NCBI GenBank assembly: GCA_937871915.1
Contig: CALMPG010000176.1
Coordinates: 1 to 34,563 of the forward strand
Reading direction: 5' to 3'
From: an uncultured Phycisphaerales bacterium
GTDB lineage: Bacteria > Planctomycetota > Phycisphaerae > Phycisphaerales > UBA1924
Length of the DNA: 34,563 nt
A program made the position numbers and the translations under genes. Below the pieces are notes generated by a model, which saw nothing but the letters and a program-made list of their open reading frames with translations, was not told the DNA's origin and searched no databases. Below, one piece after another: positions 16,442-25,847 of this stretch. Position 1 is the stretch's first letter. Every line of letters starts with the position of its first letter.

Positions 16442-18727
16442 ATGGCGCACCCCGTCCGCCCCGCCCCCCTCGCGGCGATCCTCGCCATCGCCGCCGCGCA
16501 CACCGCGCTCGCGGGCATCATCGTCGAGTACAAGGCCACCCCGGCCGGCGCGTGGACCGTGCAGGGCCAGAACCTCGCCGTCGTCCCCGGCGCTTCGTAC
16601 GACGCCACGCTCGACCAGTGCGCCGCCGGTATCTGGCGCATCCGCCTCGCCGATCCCGCCCAGGAATCCCTCGGCACGCTCACCATCACCAGCACCACAA
16701 GCCCCATCACGCTCATCATCGGCGGGCCCGACGACAACGCCACCAACCCCGCCGCCCCGCTGGCCGCGCCCGGCTGTCTCGACTGGACCGGCGGCCTCAT
16801 CCCCAACAACGCCCCCGTCTCGCTCCAGGCCCGCGTCGGGCGCGACATCGGCCCCGTCGCCTCCATCCGCGCCCTCAACATCGTCCGTCTCGACGCCGGC
16901 CGCGACATCGTCCAATCCGCCATCCGCCAGACCTCCACCACCGCCACCTGCTCCGCCATCACCGCGGGCGGCCGCATCTCCGACGATCTCGACAACCCCG
17001 CCTCCCCCGCCATCATCCGCTCCGAGGGCGGCCCGATCCTCCTCATCGCCGCCGGCGGCGACATCATGCCGCCCATCGTCGTCGTTCCCGTCGCCCCGAC
17101 TCCCGCCGCCCCGCTCGCCGGCACACTCGGCCGCGTCGAGTCGCTCGGCGCCGACGTCGGCGGCGCTCGCCCGTCCACCTCCAGCGCCCTCGACTACCAC
17201 GCCACCGTCATCTCCGCCCGCATCATCGACGCCGTCGTCGGCAAGAACGTCCGCAGCGATATCACCGCCTCCGAGGGCGTGCGGCGCGTCGAGTCCACCC
17301 TCGGCGGCCTGCGCGGCTCCGTCACCGCCCCCACGCTCCTGCCCATCGATGCCGCCCGCGGCGGCCTCATCAAGGCCGCGGTCATCAACGCCGACTTCAT
17401 CACCCTGTCAAACGGCCTCCCCAAAGACGCCGCCATCTCCGCCGGCCTCTTCTACGGCTACCTGAACATCCCCGAAGCCAACCAGCCCCGCATCACCCTC
17501 GGCACCACCGGCGCCGCCGTCGGCCTCGCCGGCCAGATCACGCTCAACGCCGCCAACAACCCCAAGCCCCTCACCTACGGCGGCGTCGCCGCGCCGCGCG
17601 CCATGCTCGGCAAGCTCGTCGTCAACGGCGCGGCCGCCACCACCATCACCAGCGACACGTACCCCATCCCCTCGTCCGCTCTCGGCGGCGGCGCGCTCGG
17701 CGTCGCCTCCTTCTCGCTCTACGAATCCGACTGCTCGCCCCCGAACAACCAGACCGCCCGCGCCGACGGCGTCGTCGAAACCGCCTTCGCCGACCCCGGC
17801 GCGGTCCCCGTCGTCATCCGCTCCTTCGGCCCGGTCACGCTTCCGACGAACATCTCCAGCCCCAACGCCGCCGTCCTCATCCAGCGCCGCACCGACGCCG
17901 ACCCCTGCGCGTGGTCCGACGCCCACGCCATGTTCAGCGTCCGCCTCCACCCCATCGTCTCCGGCTACAACGAGACGCGGGCCCTCGGTCTGTCGCGCGG
18001 CACGGTCCCGCCCACCCCCGGAATCTACCGCGTCATCCCCACCTCCGTCGTCTGCGATTCCGTCTTGACAACCCCGCCCGTCCTCTGGGCCGATTCCTGC
18101 GCCCTCCAGCCCTCCGCCGCCAAGGCCTACGTCTTCAAGATCGCCCCCGATTGCGACGGCAACGGCGTCAACGACTCGATCCAGATCGACCAGGTCTACT
18201 CGGGAGCCGGTGCGATCTTCGGCGCCGTCGATCCTCGCACCAACAACGACACCGGCGGAGTTCCCCCCGACCCCAAGCCCGATCCGACGCCTGCGCCGGA
18301 CCCAAAGCCAACGCCCGATCCCAAGCCGACCCCCGACCCGACCCCAAAACCGGATCCGACTCCGACCCCCGATCCAACCCCCACGCCAGACCCCACGCCA
18401 ACACCAGACCCAACTCCCACGCCGGATCCAACTCCGATTCCGGACCCAACGCCACCCCCCGATCCAACCCCCACGCCAACCCCGCCCCCCACCGTCGTTC
18501 CCCCTTCCGGCCTCCCGAACCCGCCCGTCCTGAACTGCATCACCGCCTGCTTCCTTGACATGAACCAGGACCACGCCGTCACCGTCCAGGACATCTTCGA
18601 GTTCCTCAATCTCTGGTTCGCCGGCAGCGCCCGCGCCGACTGGAACCGCTCCGGCGCGCTCGAAGTCCAGGACATCTTCGACTATCTCAACGCCTGGTTC
18701 GCGGCATCCTCGCCCAACTGCTCCTGA
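16442..18727 (+). CDS. Exported protein with Asp-Pro-Thr linker and paired dockerin-like repeats
   Basis: The 761-aa protein has an N-terminal signal peptide ([24 protein letters not shown]). A beta-rich body of about 570 residues with no known domain follows, then a region homologous to the protein at 5761-8754 ([56 protein letters not shown]). Next comes a low-complexity linker of about 70 residues made of [12 protein letters not shown] units. The C-terminus holds two dockerin-like motifs ([20 protein letters not shown] and [20 protein letters not shown], each followed by WFA). In the first, Gly6 of the EF-hand loop is His, so calcium binding may be weaker. The protein ends SSPNCS. GGAG lies about 10 bases before the ATG. 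The Pro/Thr linker resembles those that separate catalytic modules from binding modules in secreted enzymes. Function unknown; surface or extracellular location inferred. Confidence 0.85.
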   Translation: MAHPVRPAPLAAILAIAAAHTALAGIIVEYKATPAGAWTVQGQNLAVVPGASYDATLDQCAAGIWRIRLADPAQESLGTLTITSTTSPITLIIGGPDDNATNPAAPLAAPGCLDWTGGLIPNNAPVSLQARVGRDIGPVASIRALNIVRLDAGRDIVQSAIRQTSTTATCSAITAGGRISDDLDNPASPAIIRSEGGPILLIAAGGDIMPPIVVVPVAPTPAAPLAGTLGRVESLGADVGGARPSTSSALDYHATVISARIIDAVVGKNVRSDITASEGVRRVESTLGGLRGSVTAPTLLPIDAARGGLIKAAVINADFITLSNGLPKDAAISAGLFYGYLNIPEANQPRITLGTTGAAVGLAGQITLNAANNPKPLTYGGVAAPRAMLGKLVVNGAAATTITSDTYPIPSSALGGGALGVASFSLYESDCSPPNNQTARADGVVETAFADPGAVPVVIRSFGPVTLPTNISSPNAAVLIQRRTDADPCAWSDAHAMFSVRLHPIVSGYNETRALGLSRGTVPPTPGIYRVIPTSVVCDSVLTTPPVLWADSCALQPSAAKAYVFKIAPDCDGNGVNDSIQIDQVYSGAGAIFGAVDPRTNNDTGGVPPDPKPDPTPAPDPKPTPDPKPTPDPTPKPDPTPTPDPTPTPDPTPTPDPTPTPDPTPIPDPTPPPDPTPTPTPPPTVVPPSGLPNPPVLNCITACFLDMNQDHAVTVQDIFEFLNLWFAGSARADWNRSGALEVQDIFDYLNAWFAASSPNCS
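18264..18492 (+). repeat. Tandem repeat encoding Asp-Pro-(Thr/Lys)-Pro linker
   Basis: A run of imperfect 12- and 18-bp units of the form GAC/GAT-CCN-ACN-CCN encodes DPTPTP and DPKPTP repeats within the dockerin-tailed gene. Third bases vary between copies (CCC, CCG, CCA; ACC, ACG, ACT). The protein sequence is therefore conserved while the DNA has drifted, which suggests selection on the peptide. Confidence 0.9.
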
Positions 18728-18769
18728 TCCGCCTTCTCTTCACTATTTAGCAACCCCGGTGCCACATCC

Positions 18770-18807
18770 AAAAAACCCCGCCCGCTTCATCGTCCGGCGG
18801 GTTTCTT
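18770..18807 (+). terminator. Terminator-like hairpin after the dockerin-tailed gene
   Basis: A run of six A is followed by CCCGCC (18777-18782), a 13-base loop, GGCGGG (18796-18801) and TTTCTT. The A-run before and T-run after make it usable in either direction. It lies 43 bp after the stop codon. Confidence 0.65.
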
Positions 18808-18872
18808 GCCTTCCGGCGGGCCTATCGTGGTCGCTTACCCGTTCGCGCCCCACACACGGAAGGATCTGCCCA

Positions 18873-20849
18873 ATGTCGTACGAAGCCGCCGTCCACGCCC
18901 AGGCGATCGACCTCGACAAACTCTCCCTCGAAATGTGCGCCGCCGCCGGCGCCGGCCATCCTTCAACCTGCCTCTCCCTCGGGCACATCGTCACCGTCCT
19001 CATGTTCTCGACGATGCGCTACTCCCCCGACTACCCCGACTACCCCACCTCCGACCGCCTCGTCCTCTCCGAGGGCCACGCCGTCCCCATCGTCTACGCC
19101 GCGGCCTGCAAGCTCGGCCTCATGGTCGGCAAGGACCCCGCCAACCGCCGCCGACTCAAGATCGAGGACGCCATGACCCTCCGCGAGTGGCACTCCGACC
19201 TCGACGGCCACCCGAACCCCATGGAAGGCTTCCCCTTCTTCGACGCGGCCACCGGCTCCCTCGGCCAGGGCCTCTCCGTCGCCGGCGGCCTCGGCGAGGC
19301 CGCACGCCTCGACCAGATCGACCGGCGCGTGTACTGCATCATCGGCGACGGCGAGAGCCGCGAGGGCCAGATCACCGAGGCCCTCGACTTCATCGCCGAC
19401 CGCAAGCTCACCAACGTCCTGCCGATCTTCAACTGCAACGAGTACGGCCAGGCCGACCGCGTCTCGCCGCAACAGTCCGCCGACCGCATCAGGGCCCGCC
19501 TCGAGGCCATGAACTACGACGTGAAGACCATCGACGGCCACCAGCCCGCCCAGATCAAGGCCGCGTTCGAGGAGTTCGAGAAGCGCTCCGAGGACAAGAA
19601 CTCCTCCGGCAAGCCCTTCGCCATCGTCGCCAAGACCGTCAAGGGCTGGGGCTGCCCCTCCATGCAGGGCGGCGGCTGGCACGGCAAGCCCGCCGAAGGC
19701 GACGCCCTCAAGCGCGCCATGGCCGAGATGGACGAGCGCCGCCTCGAACTCACCAGCGCCCTGGTCTCCTCCGACCAGTTCACCATCCAGCCCCCGACCG
19801 AGGCCGTCGAGCGCTCCCCCAAGAGCGGCGAACTCCCGAGCTTCACCCAGACCATGAAGAAGCTCGACATGGAGTCCGTCGTCCACTCGGGCAAGATGGC
19901 CACCCGGCGCGCCTACGGCGTCGCCCTGCGCGCCCTCGGCCAGGTCAACGACCGCGTCGTCGTCCTCGACGCCGACGTCTCCAACTCCACCTTCGCCGAC
20001 ATGTTCCGCAAGGACGCCGCCCTCGCCTCGCGCTTCGTCGAGTGCAAGATCGCCGAGCAGAACATGTTCTCCGTCGGCGCCGGCCTCTCCGCCGCCGGCA
20101 AGATCCCCTTCTGCTCCACCTTCGCCAAGTTCGTCACCCGCGCCTACGACCAGATCGAGATGGCCATCAACTCCGGCGCCAACCTCAAGATCGTCGGCTC
20201 CCACGCCGGCATCACCCTCGCCTCCGACGGCCCCAGCCAGATGTCCCTCCCCGACGTCGCCTGGTTCCGCTCCTGGACGACCATGAAGGACCACCGCGGC
20301 AACCCGGGCTGCTACATCCTCCAGCCCGCCGACGCCTACGCCGCCTACGCCCTCACCGGCGTCATGGCCGAGTACGAGGGCTGCTGCTACATGCGGACCC
20401 TCCGCCCCGACACCGAGTTCATCTACTCCGACGACACCGTCTTCAACCTCGGCGGCTTCGAGGTCCTCACCGAGGGCCGCGACATCCTCCTCGTCGCCGC
20501 CGGCTACATGGTCCACGAGGCCAACAAGGCCCTCGACCTCCTCGACCAGGCCGGCGTCTCCGCCACCCTCGTGGACGCCTACTCCATCCCCTTCGACACC
20601 GACAAGATGCTCGACCTGGCCAACGCCAACGGCGGCTACATCATCACCCTCGAGGACAACTACGGCGGCGGCCTCGGCTCCGCCGTCGCCGACGCCCTCA
20701 CCCAGTCCGGCGAGGGCTTCACCCTCGAACAGATGTTCGTCAAGCGCATCCCCAAGTCCGCCAAGACCCCCCAGGAAATGCTCAAGATGTGCGGCCTCAC
20801 CGCCCAGGACATCGTCGCCACCGCCATGCGAGTCCTCCAGGTCGCCTGA
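18873..20849 (+). CDS. tkt: Transketolase
   Basis: The thiamine-diphosphate enzyme transketolase transfers two-carbon ketol units between sugar phosphates in the non-oxidative pentose phosphate pathway. The 658-aa product is full length. AAGAGHPSTCLSLG (24-37) contains the conserved GHP, and SEGHA has the substrate His at 69. The TDP/Mg2+ motif starts at GDGES (158-162) and ends at FNCN (186-189). The pyrimidine-binding half contains VVVLDADVSNSTFADMF, VECKIAEQNMFSVGAGLS and LASDGPSQMSLPDVAWFRSW. The stretch NCNEYGQADRVSP replaces the usual NNxISIDG, so this belongs to a divergent subgroup; transketolase is nevertheless the best name. The ATG at 18873 has GGAAGGAT 8 bases upstream. It is monocistronic: preceded by a terminator-like hairpin and followed by a very strong terminator. 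Codons are extremely C-ending, as expected for a highly expressed gene here. Confidence 0.95.
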   Translation: MSYEAAVHAQAIDLDKLSLEMCAAAGAGHPSTCLSLGHIVTVLMFSTMRYSPDYPDYPTSDRLVLSEGHAVPIVYAAACKLGLMVGKDPANRRRLKIEDAMTLREWHSDLDGHPNPMEGFPFFDAATGSLGQGLSVAGGLGEAARLDQIDRRVYCIIGDGESREGQITEALDFIADRKLTNVLPIFNCNEYGQADRVSPQQSADRIRARLEAMNYDVKTIDGHQPAQIKAAFEEFEKRSEDKNSSGKPFAIVAKTVKGWGCPSMQGGGWHGKPAEGDALKRAMAEMDERRLELTSALVSSDQFTIQPPTEAVERSPKSGELPSFTQTMKKLDMESVVHSGKMATRRAYGVALRALGQVNDRVVVLDADVSNSTFADMFRKDAALASRFVECKIAEQNMFSVGAGLSAAGKIPFCSTFAKFVTRAYDQIEMAINSGANLKIVGSHAGITLASDGPSQMSLPDVAWFRSWTTMKDHRGNPGCYILQPADAYAAYALTGVMAEYEGCCYMRTLRPDTEFIYSDDTVFNLGGFEVLTEGRDILLVAAGYMVHEANKALDLLDQAGVSATLVDAYSIPFDTDKMLDLANANGGYIITLEDNYGGGLGSAVADALTQSGEGFTLEQMFVKRIPKSAKTPQEMLKMCGLTAQDIVATAMRVLQVA

Positions 20850-20877
20850 TTCCCCGGCCCCCTCGAATCTTCCTCAG

Positions 20878-20904
20878 GGCCGCGTCCTCAGACGCGGCCT
20901 TTTT
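20878..20904 (+). terminator. Rho-independent terminator of transketolase
   Basis: A perfect 9-bp stem (GGCCGCGTC at 20878-20886 with GACGCGGCC at 20891-20899) with a 4-base loop is followed directly by TTTTT. It is the cleanest intrinsic terminator in the window. Confidence 0.95.
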
Positions 20905-20971
20905 CATGCACAACTCGCGATTCTCGCACCCGACGGACCTGTTTGGGCGGCCAAGTCCGACCATTTCCGTT

Positions 20972-20977
20972 ATACTC
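20972..20977 (+). promoter_or_regulatory. Probable -10 box of the ELWxxDGT protein gene
   Basis: TATACT lies 38 bp before the ATG at 21016 in an otherwise GC-rich spacer. No good -35 is found at 16-18 bp spacing, so the promoter may depend on an activator or another sigma factor. Confidence 0.4.
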
Positions 20978-21015
20978 TCCGCACGATCCACGGCAGATCG
21001 CCCCGGAGAAATCCC

Positions 21016-24000
21016 ATGCCCGATCGCTCCCTGCGCTGCCGCACGCTCGCCGCCCTCGTCGCCGCGTTCATCTCGGCGGCCTCGCACGCCCAGACGCCGA
21101 TCCCGTTCGTCGTCAACGACCTGTACGTCATGCCCTTCTCGATACTGGGCAACTACCAGCCCGGCCCGCTCACCACGTTCAACGGATACGCATATTTCGC
21201 AGCGACCAGCGCCGTCAACGGACGCGAACTCTGGCGGACCGACGGCACATCCGACGGCACCACGCTGGTCCGCGACATCAACCCGGGCGCCGGAAACTCC
21301 TCTCCGGACAACTTCACGGTGTGCAACGGCGTCCTGTACTTCACCGCCGACGACGGCACCCACGGGCGCGAGATCTGGCGCACCGACGGCACCGCCGCCG
21401 GCACCCGCATGATTATCGACGGATACCCCGGCTCGCCGACCTCGGGCCCGGAGTATCTTGCATCCACGCCCGCCGGACTGGTCTTCCATGCCAGCGGCCC
21501 CGCGCTGGGCCCCGGCCTGTGCAGCGTGTACGACGGATCGACCGTCTCCTCGCTGAATCCTCTCGGCGCGTGCTGCCTGCGCTCCGGCGCGTGCGTCGCC
21601 ACCAGCACGATCGCTTGCGCAACGCAGGCCGGATTGTGGGGCGGTCTGGGCGTGCCCTGCGATGGCCTCGTATGCAACCACGAAATCTCGGTCGTCTGCT
21701 GCATGCCCGACAAGTCGTGCGTCTACGCCGTGGCCCCGGCGTGCGCCGCCCAGGGCGGAACGCCCGGCGCGGCGAACGTAGCCTGCGGCTCATGCCCGGA
21801 CCCCGCTACATTCGTCTGCTGCGCGGCCAACGGCACATGCACCGTCGGCCCGCTCTCCTCGTGCCTCGGTGCGTTCCTGTTCATCACCTCGTCATGCTCC
21901 CCCGCACCATGCGCCCAGACGCCCCGAGCCTGCTGCCTCCCCAGCGGCCAGTGCTTCATGATGCGGTTCGACACCGAGTGCGCCGACCGCTCGGGGACGC
22001 AGCTGGCCGCGAATCTCTCGTGCACTTCAACGTCCTACGACGCCCGCTGCGCCCAGCAGACCTTCGCGTGCTGCCGAACCACCGGACTCTGTGTGGTGCA
22101 GACCGCGAACACCTGCCGCGCATCGTCCGGGTTCATCCAGGCCCCGGGCGTCACCTGCGCCGCGGCCGGGTGCTTCGTCCCCAACACCACGCTGGTCTCG
22201 CCCGAGAGCGGCCGGCCCGTGCCCTTTGGCAACCGGGCAGTTGAGTTCGCCTTCTCGTCGACCGGCGGGAACACGCAACTCTGGATCACCGACGGCACCA
22301 TCGGCGGAACCGCCTTCCTCGGCTCCGGACCGGCGAGCGTCTACATCCCCGGCCCCTCGTCCGTGGCCCACGGGCGAATGTACTTCACCAGCGCCAACTC
22401 CGCCAATCCGCCCCAGCAACTCTGGTCTACCGACGGCACGCCCGCCGGCACGGGGCCCGTGCCGCTCCCGTCGCCTCTGATGGTCTACGACGGGGTCGCC
22501 TCGGCCGACTTCTTCTACTTCACCTCCCCAGACGCCGCCAACCACACGCAACTCTGGCGAACCGACGGCACGGCCGCCGGAGCCGCTCAACTCACCAACT
22601 TCTCGACCGGCCTGCAAAGCCCCCTGGAGATGGTGCCACACCAGGGCGGCCTGATGTTCAACGTCCCCACGCTGTCCTCGCGCAGGCAGTGGTGGTTCAC
22701 CGACGGCACCGTCGCCGGCACGCACCTCGTCGGACCCGCCGCGCCGACGGATCTATTTGCCTCCGCCGTGACTGGCCACGCGAGCCTCAACGGCCTCTTC
22801 TACTTTGCGGCCGGCCCCTCCGGGCAAGCGGCCAATCTGTGGGTCACCGATGGCACCCCCCCCGGAACCCGCCAGGTGTACCCGATCCCGGAAGCCGAGC
22901 AGCCCGCCCATCCGGGCGACACCCGCAACTGGTCCGGCCTCGGCCCATCGACATTCTCGGTCTTCGGAGGGCGCCTCTTCTTCAACGGAACGGACTACGC
23001 CAACTTCAACCGCCCGGAAACAGACGTGCTCTGGTCCAGCGACGGGACCCTCGACGGAACGGCCGTCGTGGCCCATATCTACGGCGCCCAGCAGCCCGGC
23101 CTGAGCGGTCTCACGGCTGGAAGCAACGAGGACCTCTTCTTCGCGGCCGAATCCGCCGCAGGAAACGAGCTGTTCGTCACCTCCGGCTCACCATCCTCGA
23201 CCCGCATGGTCAAGGACATCTACCCCGGAACGGGAGGCTCCTATCCGAGCCAGCTCGCGTTCAACAACGGCGTGCTGATGTTCAACGCGAAGTCCCCGGC
23301 GACCTCCAACACCCCCTCGGTGTTCCGCAGCGACGGCACCGACGCGGGCACCTACATCATCGGCTCGAACCAGCCCTACTGCTGCGGCGGCTCCCGCGCG
23401 TTCAACCTCGTCGGACTCAACAACCAGCTGCTCTACGTCGAAGCCTCCGCCTCAACGGGGCTTGAGCTGTGGCACTCCGACGGCACCCCGTCGGGGACCG
23501 GTCTGGTCGCCGAGGCGATCCCCGGGGCCGCCGATGGCTTCTGGAACCAGGACCTGCCGCCCGCGGTGTTCAACGGCATGGTCTTCTACTTTGCCAAGAA
23601 CGGCATCTACCGCAGCGACGGCACGGCCTCGGGCACGGTCCAGCTTCTGCCGATCTCGGGCGGCCAATCCCCCTCCATGTTCGTCCCCACATCCATCGGC
23701 GTGTTCTTCACGGGCCCCGACGGGGGTCTGTGGATGAGCAACGGCACTCCTGCCGGCACGCTACGCCTCAACACGATCGGCCCGTCGGCGTTCGACGTCT
23801 CAACCATCCGCGCTGTCGGCGGACTCGCGTACCTCGCCGGCTACAGCGCCGCCACGGGATGGGAACTCTGGGCCTCCGACGGCACCGCCGCGGGCACGCG
23901 CCAGGTGGCCGATCTCACCCCCGGAAACCCGAGCGGGTTCAACGGCCCGCGCCCCGCCGGGCTCCGCGCGGCCAACGGATTGCTGTACTTCTTCATGCCC

Positions 24001-25815
24001 AACTCCAGCGGCGTCCCGCTGGAGTGGTACGCCACCGACGGCACCGCGGCCGGCACCCGCCCCGTCTTCGCGCCGGGAGAGTTTCCCTCGACTATCGCCG
24101 GCTGGTTCGAGGGCCTCAATGGCGCGCTCTACATCGTCGGCAAGAGCACCTCGCCAACACGCTACAACCTCTGGTCGTACACCGGCACCGTCGCCGGCCT
24201 CGCCCAGCTCAACGTCACCGATCCGCTCGACGCGTCTGTTCCCTACGGCAATCTCTATCCGGCGGGAAGTGTCGCGTACATCACCCGCGTGAGCACGTCG
24301 AACTCGGTCCGGGCCCTGTACCGAACCGATGGCACGCCCGAGGGCACAACGGCGATCTCGACGGCGGGCCTCCCGCCCGGCACGAGTTCTTTCTCTCAGT
24401 TCGTGCGCTACGGCAACGATCTCGCGTTCGTGACCACCGGGAACCCGGGCGGGCAGGTCTGCCGCACCCTGTACCCCACCAACGCCGTGCAGGTGATGCT
24501 CAACCTCGCGCCGACAACAACCCCGCAGCGCCTGACCAGCGCGGGTCCGCTCCTGTTCTACACGACCCCCACCCCGCTCTTCGGATGGCAGGTGTTCGCC
24601 CTCGACGCGACGGGCGCACCCCCGACGATGATCGGACCGGTCAACACCGGCGTCGGACAGTTCGCGGCCAACGCCATTCGCACCGCCGGTCCGTACTTCT
24701 ACCTCGACGGCGGTGCGCTGTATCGCTCCGACGGCACCACCGCCGGATCGCTGCTGCTCAACACCTTCACCAGCGGCGGAACGCTCTCCAGCGCCGCAAG
24801 CCTCAACGGCGTCCTCTATTTCCGCGGCTCCACCACGGCCCAGGGCGCCGAGCTCTGGCGCTCCGACGGTTCTACCGCGGGAACCTACATGGTCAAGGAC
24901 CTTGCCCCAGGCGCGGCGGACAGCGGCCCCGCCGCGATCACCGCCGTCGGCAACCAGGTCTTCTTCTCCGCAGGCAATATCCCCAACGGCAATAACTACG
25001 ACGGCGCGGAACCCTGCGCCTCCGACGGCACCGACCCGGGGACCCGGCAGGTGAAGAAACTCTGCGCCCAGCCCGGGTGCGCGTCCTACCCGGAGAAGTT
25101 CGCGGACCTCAACGGCCTGGCCATCTTCGTCGCCGACAACTACACCGTCAACGGCGTAGGTGTCGGCAACGAGATCTTCCGATCCGACGGCACCGCGACG
25201 GGAACCTATCTGCTCAAGGACATTCTTCCCGGTGGCGACGCGTCGTACCCGCGCGACCTTGTCGCCGCCGGCGAGTACGTGTTCTTCACCGCCGACGACG
25301 TGCTCCACGGTCGGGAACTCTGGCGCACCGACGGCACCCCCGCCGGAACCGTCATCGTCAAGGACATCTGCGTGGGCGATCTCGGCTCCGCCCCCGCCAA
25401 CCTCGTCGCCGCCGGCGACCGCATCTTCTTCACCGCCTACACCCCCGAGACCGGCATCGAACTCTGGACCTCCGACGGTTCGCCCGCGGGCACCTTCATG
25501 CTCTTCGAGATTATCCCGGGCCCTTCCAGCGCCGACATCAAGTCCGTCACCCGCGCCGGAGACCGCATCTACTTCCAGGCCACCGTCCCGCCCCAGCGCC
25601 CCTCCCTGTGGTCCTTCGACTGGTTCGGCTCCCTCACCGCCCACTTCCTCTGTCCCGCCGACTACAACCGCGCCGACGGCCCTTCCGTGCAGGACATCTT
25701 CGACTTCCTCAACGATTGGTTCGCCGGCGCCTCCCGCGCCGACATCAATGGCAACGGCCACTTCGAGGTCCAGGACATCTTCGAGTTCATAAACGTGTGG
25801 CTCGCTGGCTGCTGA
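21016..25815 (+). CDS. Giant exported ELWxxDGT-repeat protein with Cys-rich insert and dockerin-like tail
   Basis: The 1599-aa protein has a signal peptide (MPDRSLRCRTLAALVAAFISAASHAQ). About 25 ELWxxDGTxxGT repeats cover nearly the whole length (for example ELWRTDGTSDGT, QLWSTDGTPAGT, ELWASDGTAAGT, ELWRTDGTPAGT), spaced roughly 45-65 residues; such repeats are expected to build beta-propeller-like blades. After the second repeat they are interrupted by a Cys-rich block (about 183-389) with five copies of a CC-x4-G-x-C type unit: GACCLRSGAC, VVCCMPDKSC, FVCCAANGTC, RACCLPSGQC, FACCRTTGLC. The C-terminus (from about 1545) has two dockerin-like motifs (NRADGPSVQDIFDFLNDWFA and DINGNGHFEVQDIFEFINVW) and ends LAGC. 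The first motif has an irregular calcium loop. ATG 21016 has GGAGA at good spacing. Likely a surface or extracellular structural or adhesive protein; no enzymatic domain seen. Confidence 0.88.
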   Translation: MPDRSLRCRTLAALVAAFISAASHAQTPIPFVVNDLYVMPFSILGNYQPGPLTTFNGYAYFAATSAVNGRELWRTDGTSDGTTLVRDINPGAGNSSPDNFTVCNGVLYFTADDGTHGREIWRTDGTAAGTRMIIDGYPGSPTSGPEYLASTPAGLVFHASGPALGPGLCSVYDGSTVSSLNPLGACCLRSGACVATSTIACATQAGLWGGLGVPCDGLVCNHEISVVCCMPDKSCVYAVAPACAAQGGTPGAANVACGSCPDPATFVCCAANGTCTVGPLSSCLGAFLFITSSCSPAPCAQTPRACCLPSGQCFMMRFDTECADRSGTQLAANLSCTSTSYDARCAQQTFACCRTTGLCVVQTANTCRASSGFIQAPGVTCAAAGCFVPNTTLVSPESGRPVPFGNRAVEFAFSSTGGNTQLWITDGTIGGTAFLGSGPASVYIPGPSSVAHGRMYFTSANSANPPQQLWSTDGTPAGTGPVPLPSPLMVYDGVASADFFYFTSPDAANHTQLWRTDGTAAGAAQLTNFSTGLQSPLEMVPHQGGLMFNVPTLSSRRQWWFTDGTVAGTHLVGPAAPTDLFASAVTGHASLNGLFYFAAGPSGQAANLWVTDGTPPGTRQVYPIPEAEQPAHPGDTRNWSGLGPSTFSVFGGRLFFNGTDYANFNRPETDVLWSSDGTLDGTAVVAHIYGAQQPGLSGLTAGSNEDLFFAAESAAGNELFVTSGSPSSTRMVKDIYPGTGGSYPSQLAFNNGVLMFNAKSPATSNTPSVFRSDGTDAGTYIIGSNQPYCCGGSRAFNLVGLNNQLLYVEASASTGLELWHSDGTPSGTGLVAEAIPGAADGFWNQDLPPAVFNGMVFYFAKNGIYRSDGTASGTVQLLPISGGQSPSMFVPTSIGVFFTGPDGGLWMSNGTPAGTLRLNTIGPSAFDVSTIRAVGGLAYLAGYSAATGWELWASDGTAAGTRQVADLTPGNPSGFNGPRPAGLRAANGLLYFFMPNSSGVPLEWYATDGTAAGTRPVFAPGEFPSTIAGWFEGLNGALYIVGKSTSPTRYNLWSYTGTVAGLAQLNVTDPLDASVPYGNLYPAGSVAYITRVSTSNSVRALYRTDGTPEGTTAISTAGLPPGTSSFSQFVRYGNDLAFVTTGNPGGQVCRTLYPTNAVQVMLNLAPTTTPQRLTSAGPLLFYTTPTPLFGWQVFALDATGAPPTMIGPVNTGVGQFAANAIRTAGPYFYLDGGALYRSDGTTAGSLLLNTFTSGGTLSSAASLNGVLYFRGSTTAQGAELWRSDGSTAGTYMVKDLAPGAADSGPAAITAVGNQVFFSAGNIPNGNNYDGAEPCASDGTDPGTRQVKKLCAQPGCASYPEKFADLNGLAIFVADNYTVNGVGVGNEIFRSDGTATGTYLLKDILPGGDASYPRDLVAAGEYVFFTADDVLHGRELWRTDGTPAGTVIVKDICVGDLGSAPANLVAAGDRIFFTAYTPETGIELWTSDGSPAGTFMLFEIIPGPSSADIKSVTRAGDRIYFQATVPPQRPSLWSFDWFGSLTAHFLCPADYNRADGPSVQDIFDFLNDWFAGASRADINGNGHFEVQDIFEFINVWLAGC

Positions 25816-25847
25816 TCTTCGCTTCCGTGCCGCCAATATCCTCCCCC

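Noticed and set aside
18264..18492. Possible CRISPR-like or minisatellite array
   Set aside because: Units of 12-18 bp have no spacers and lie in frame in a secreted protein gene; they encode a Pro/Thr/Asp linker.
20797..21681. Minus-strand frame covering the promoter of the ELWxxDGT gene
   Set aside because: It runs through a clear terminator, promoter and signal-peptide coding region of the plus-strand genes, and its product is low-complexity.
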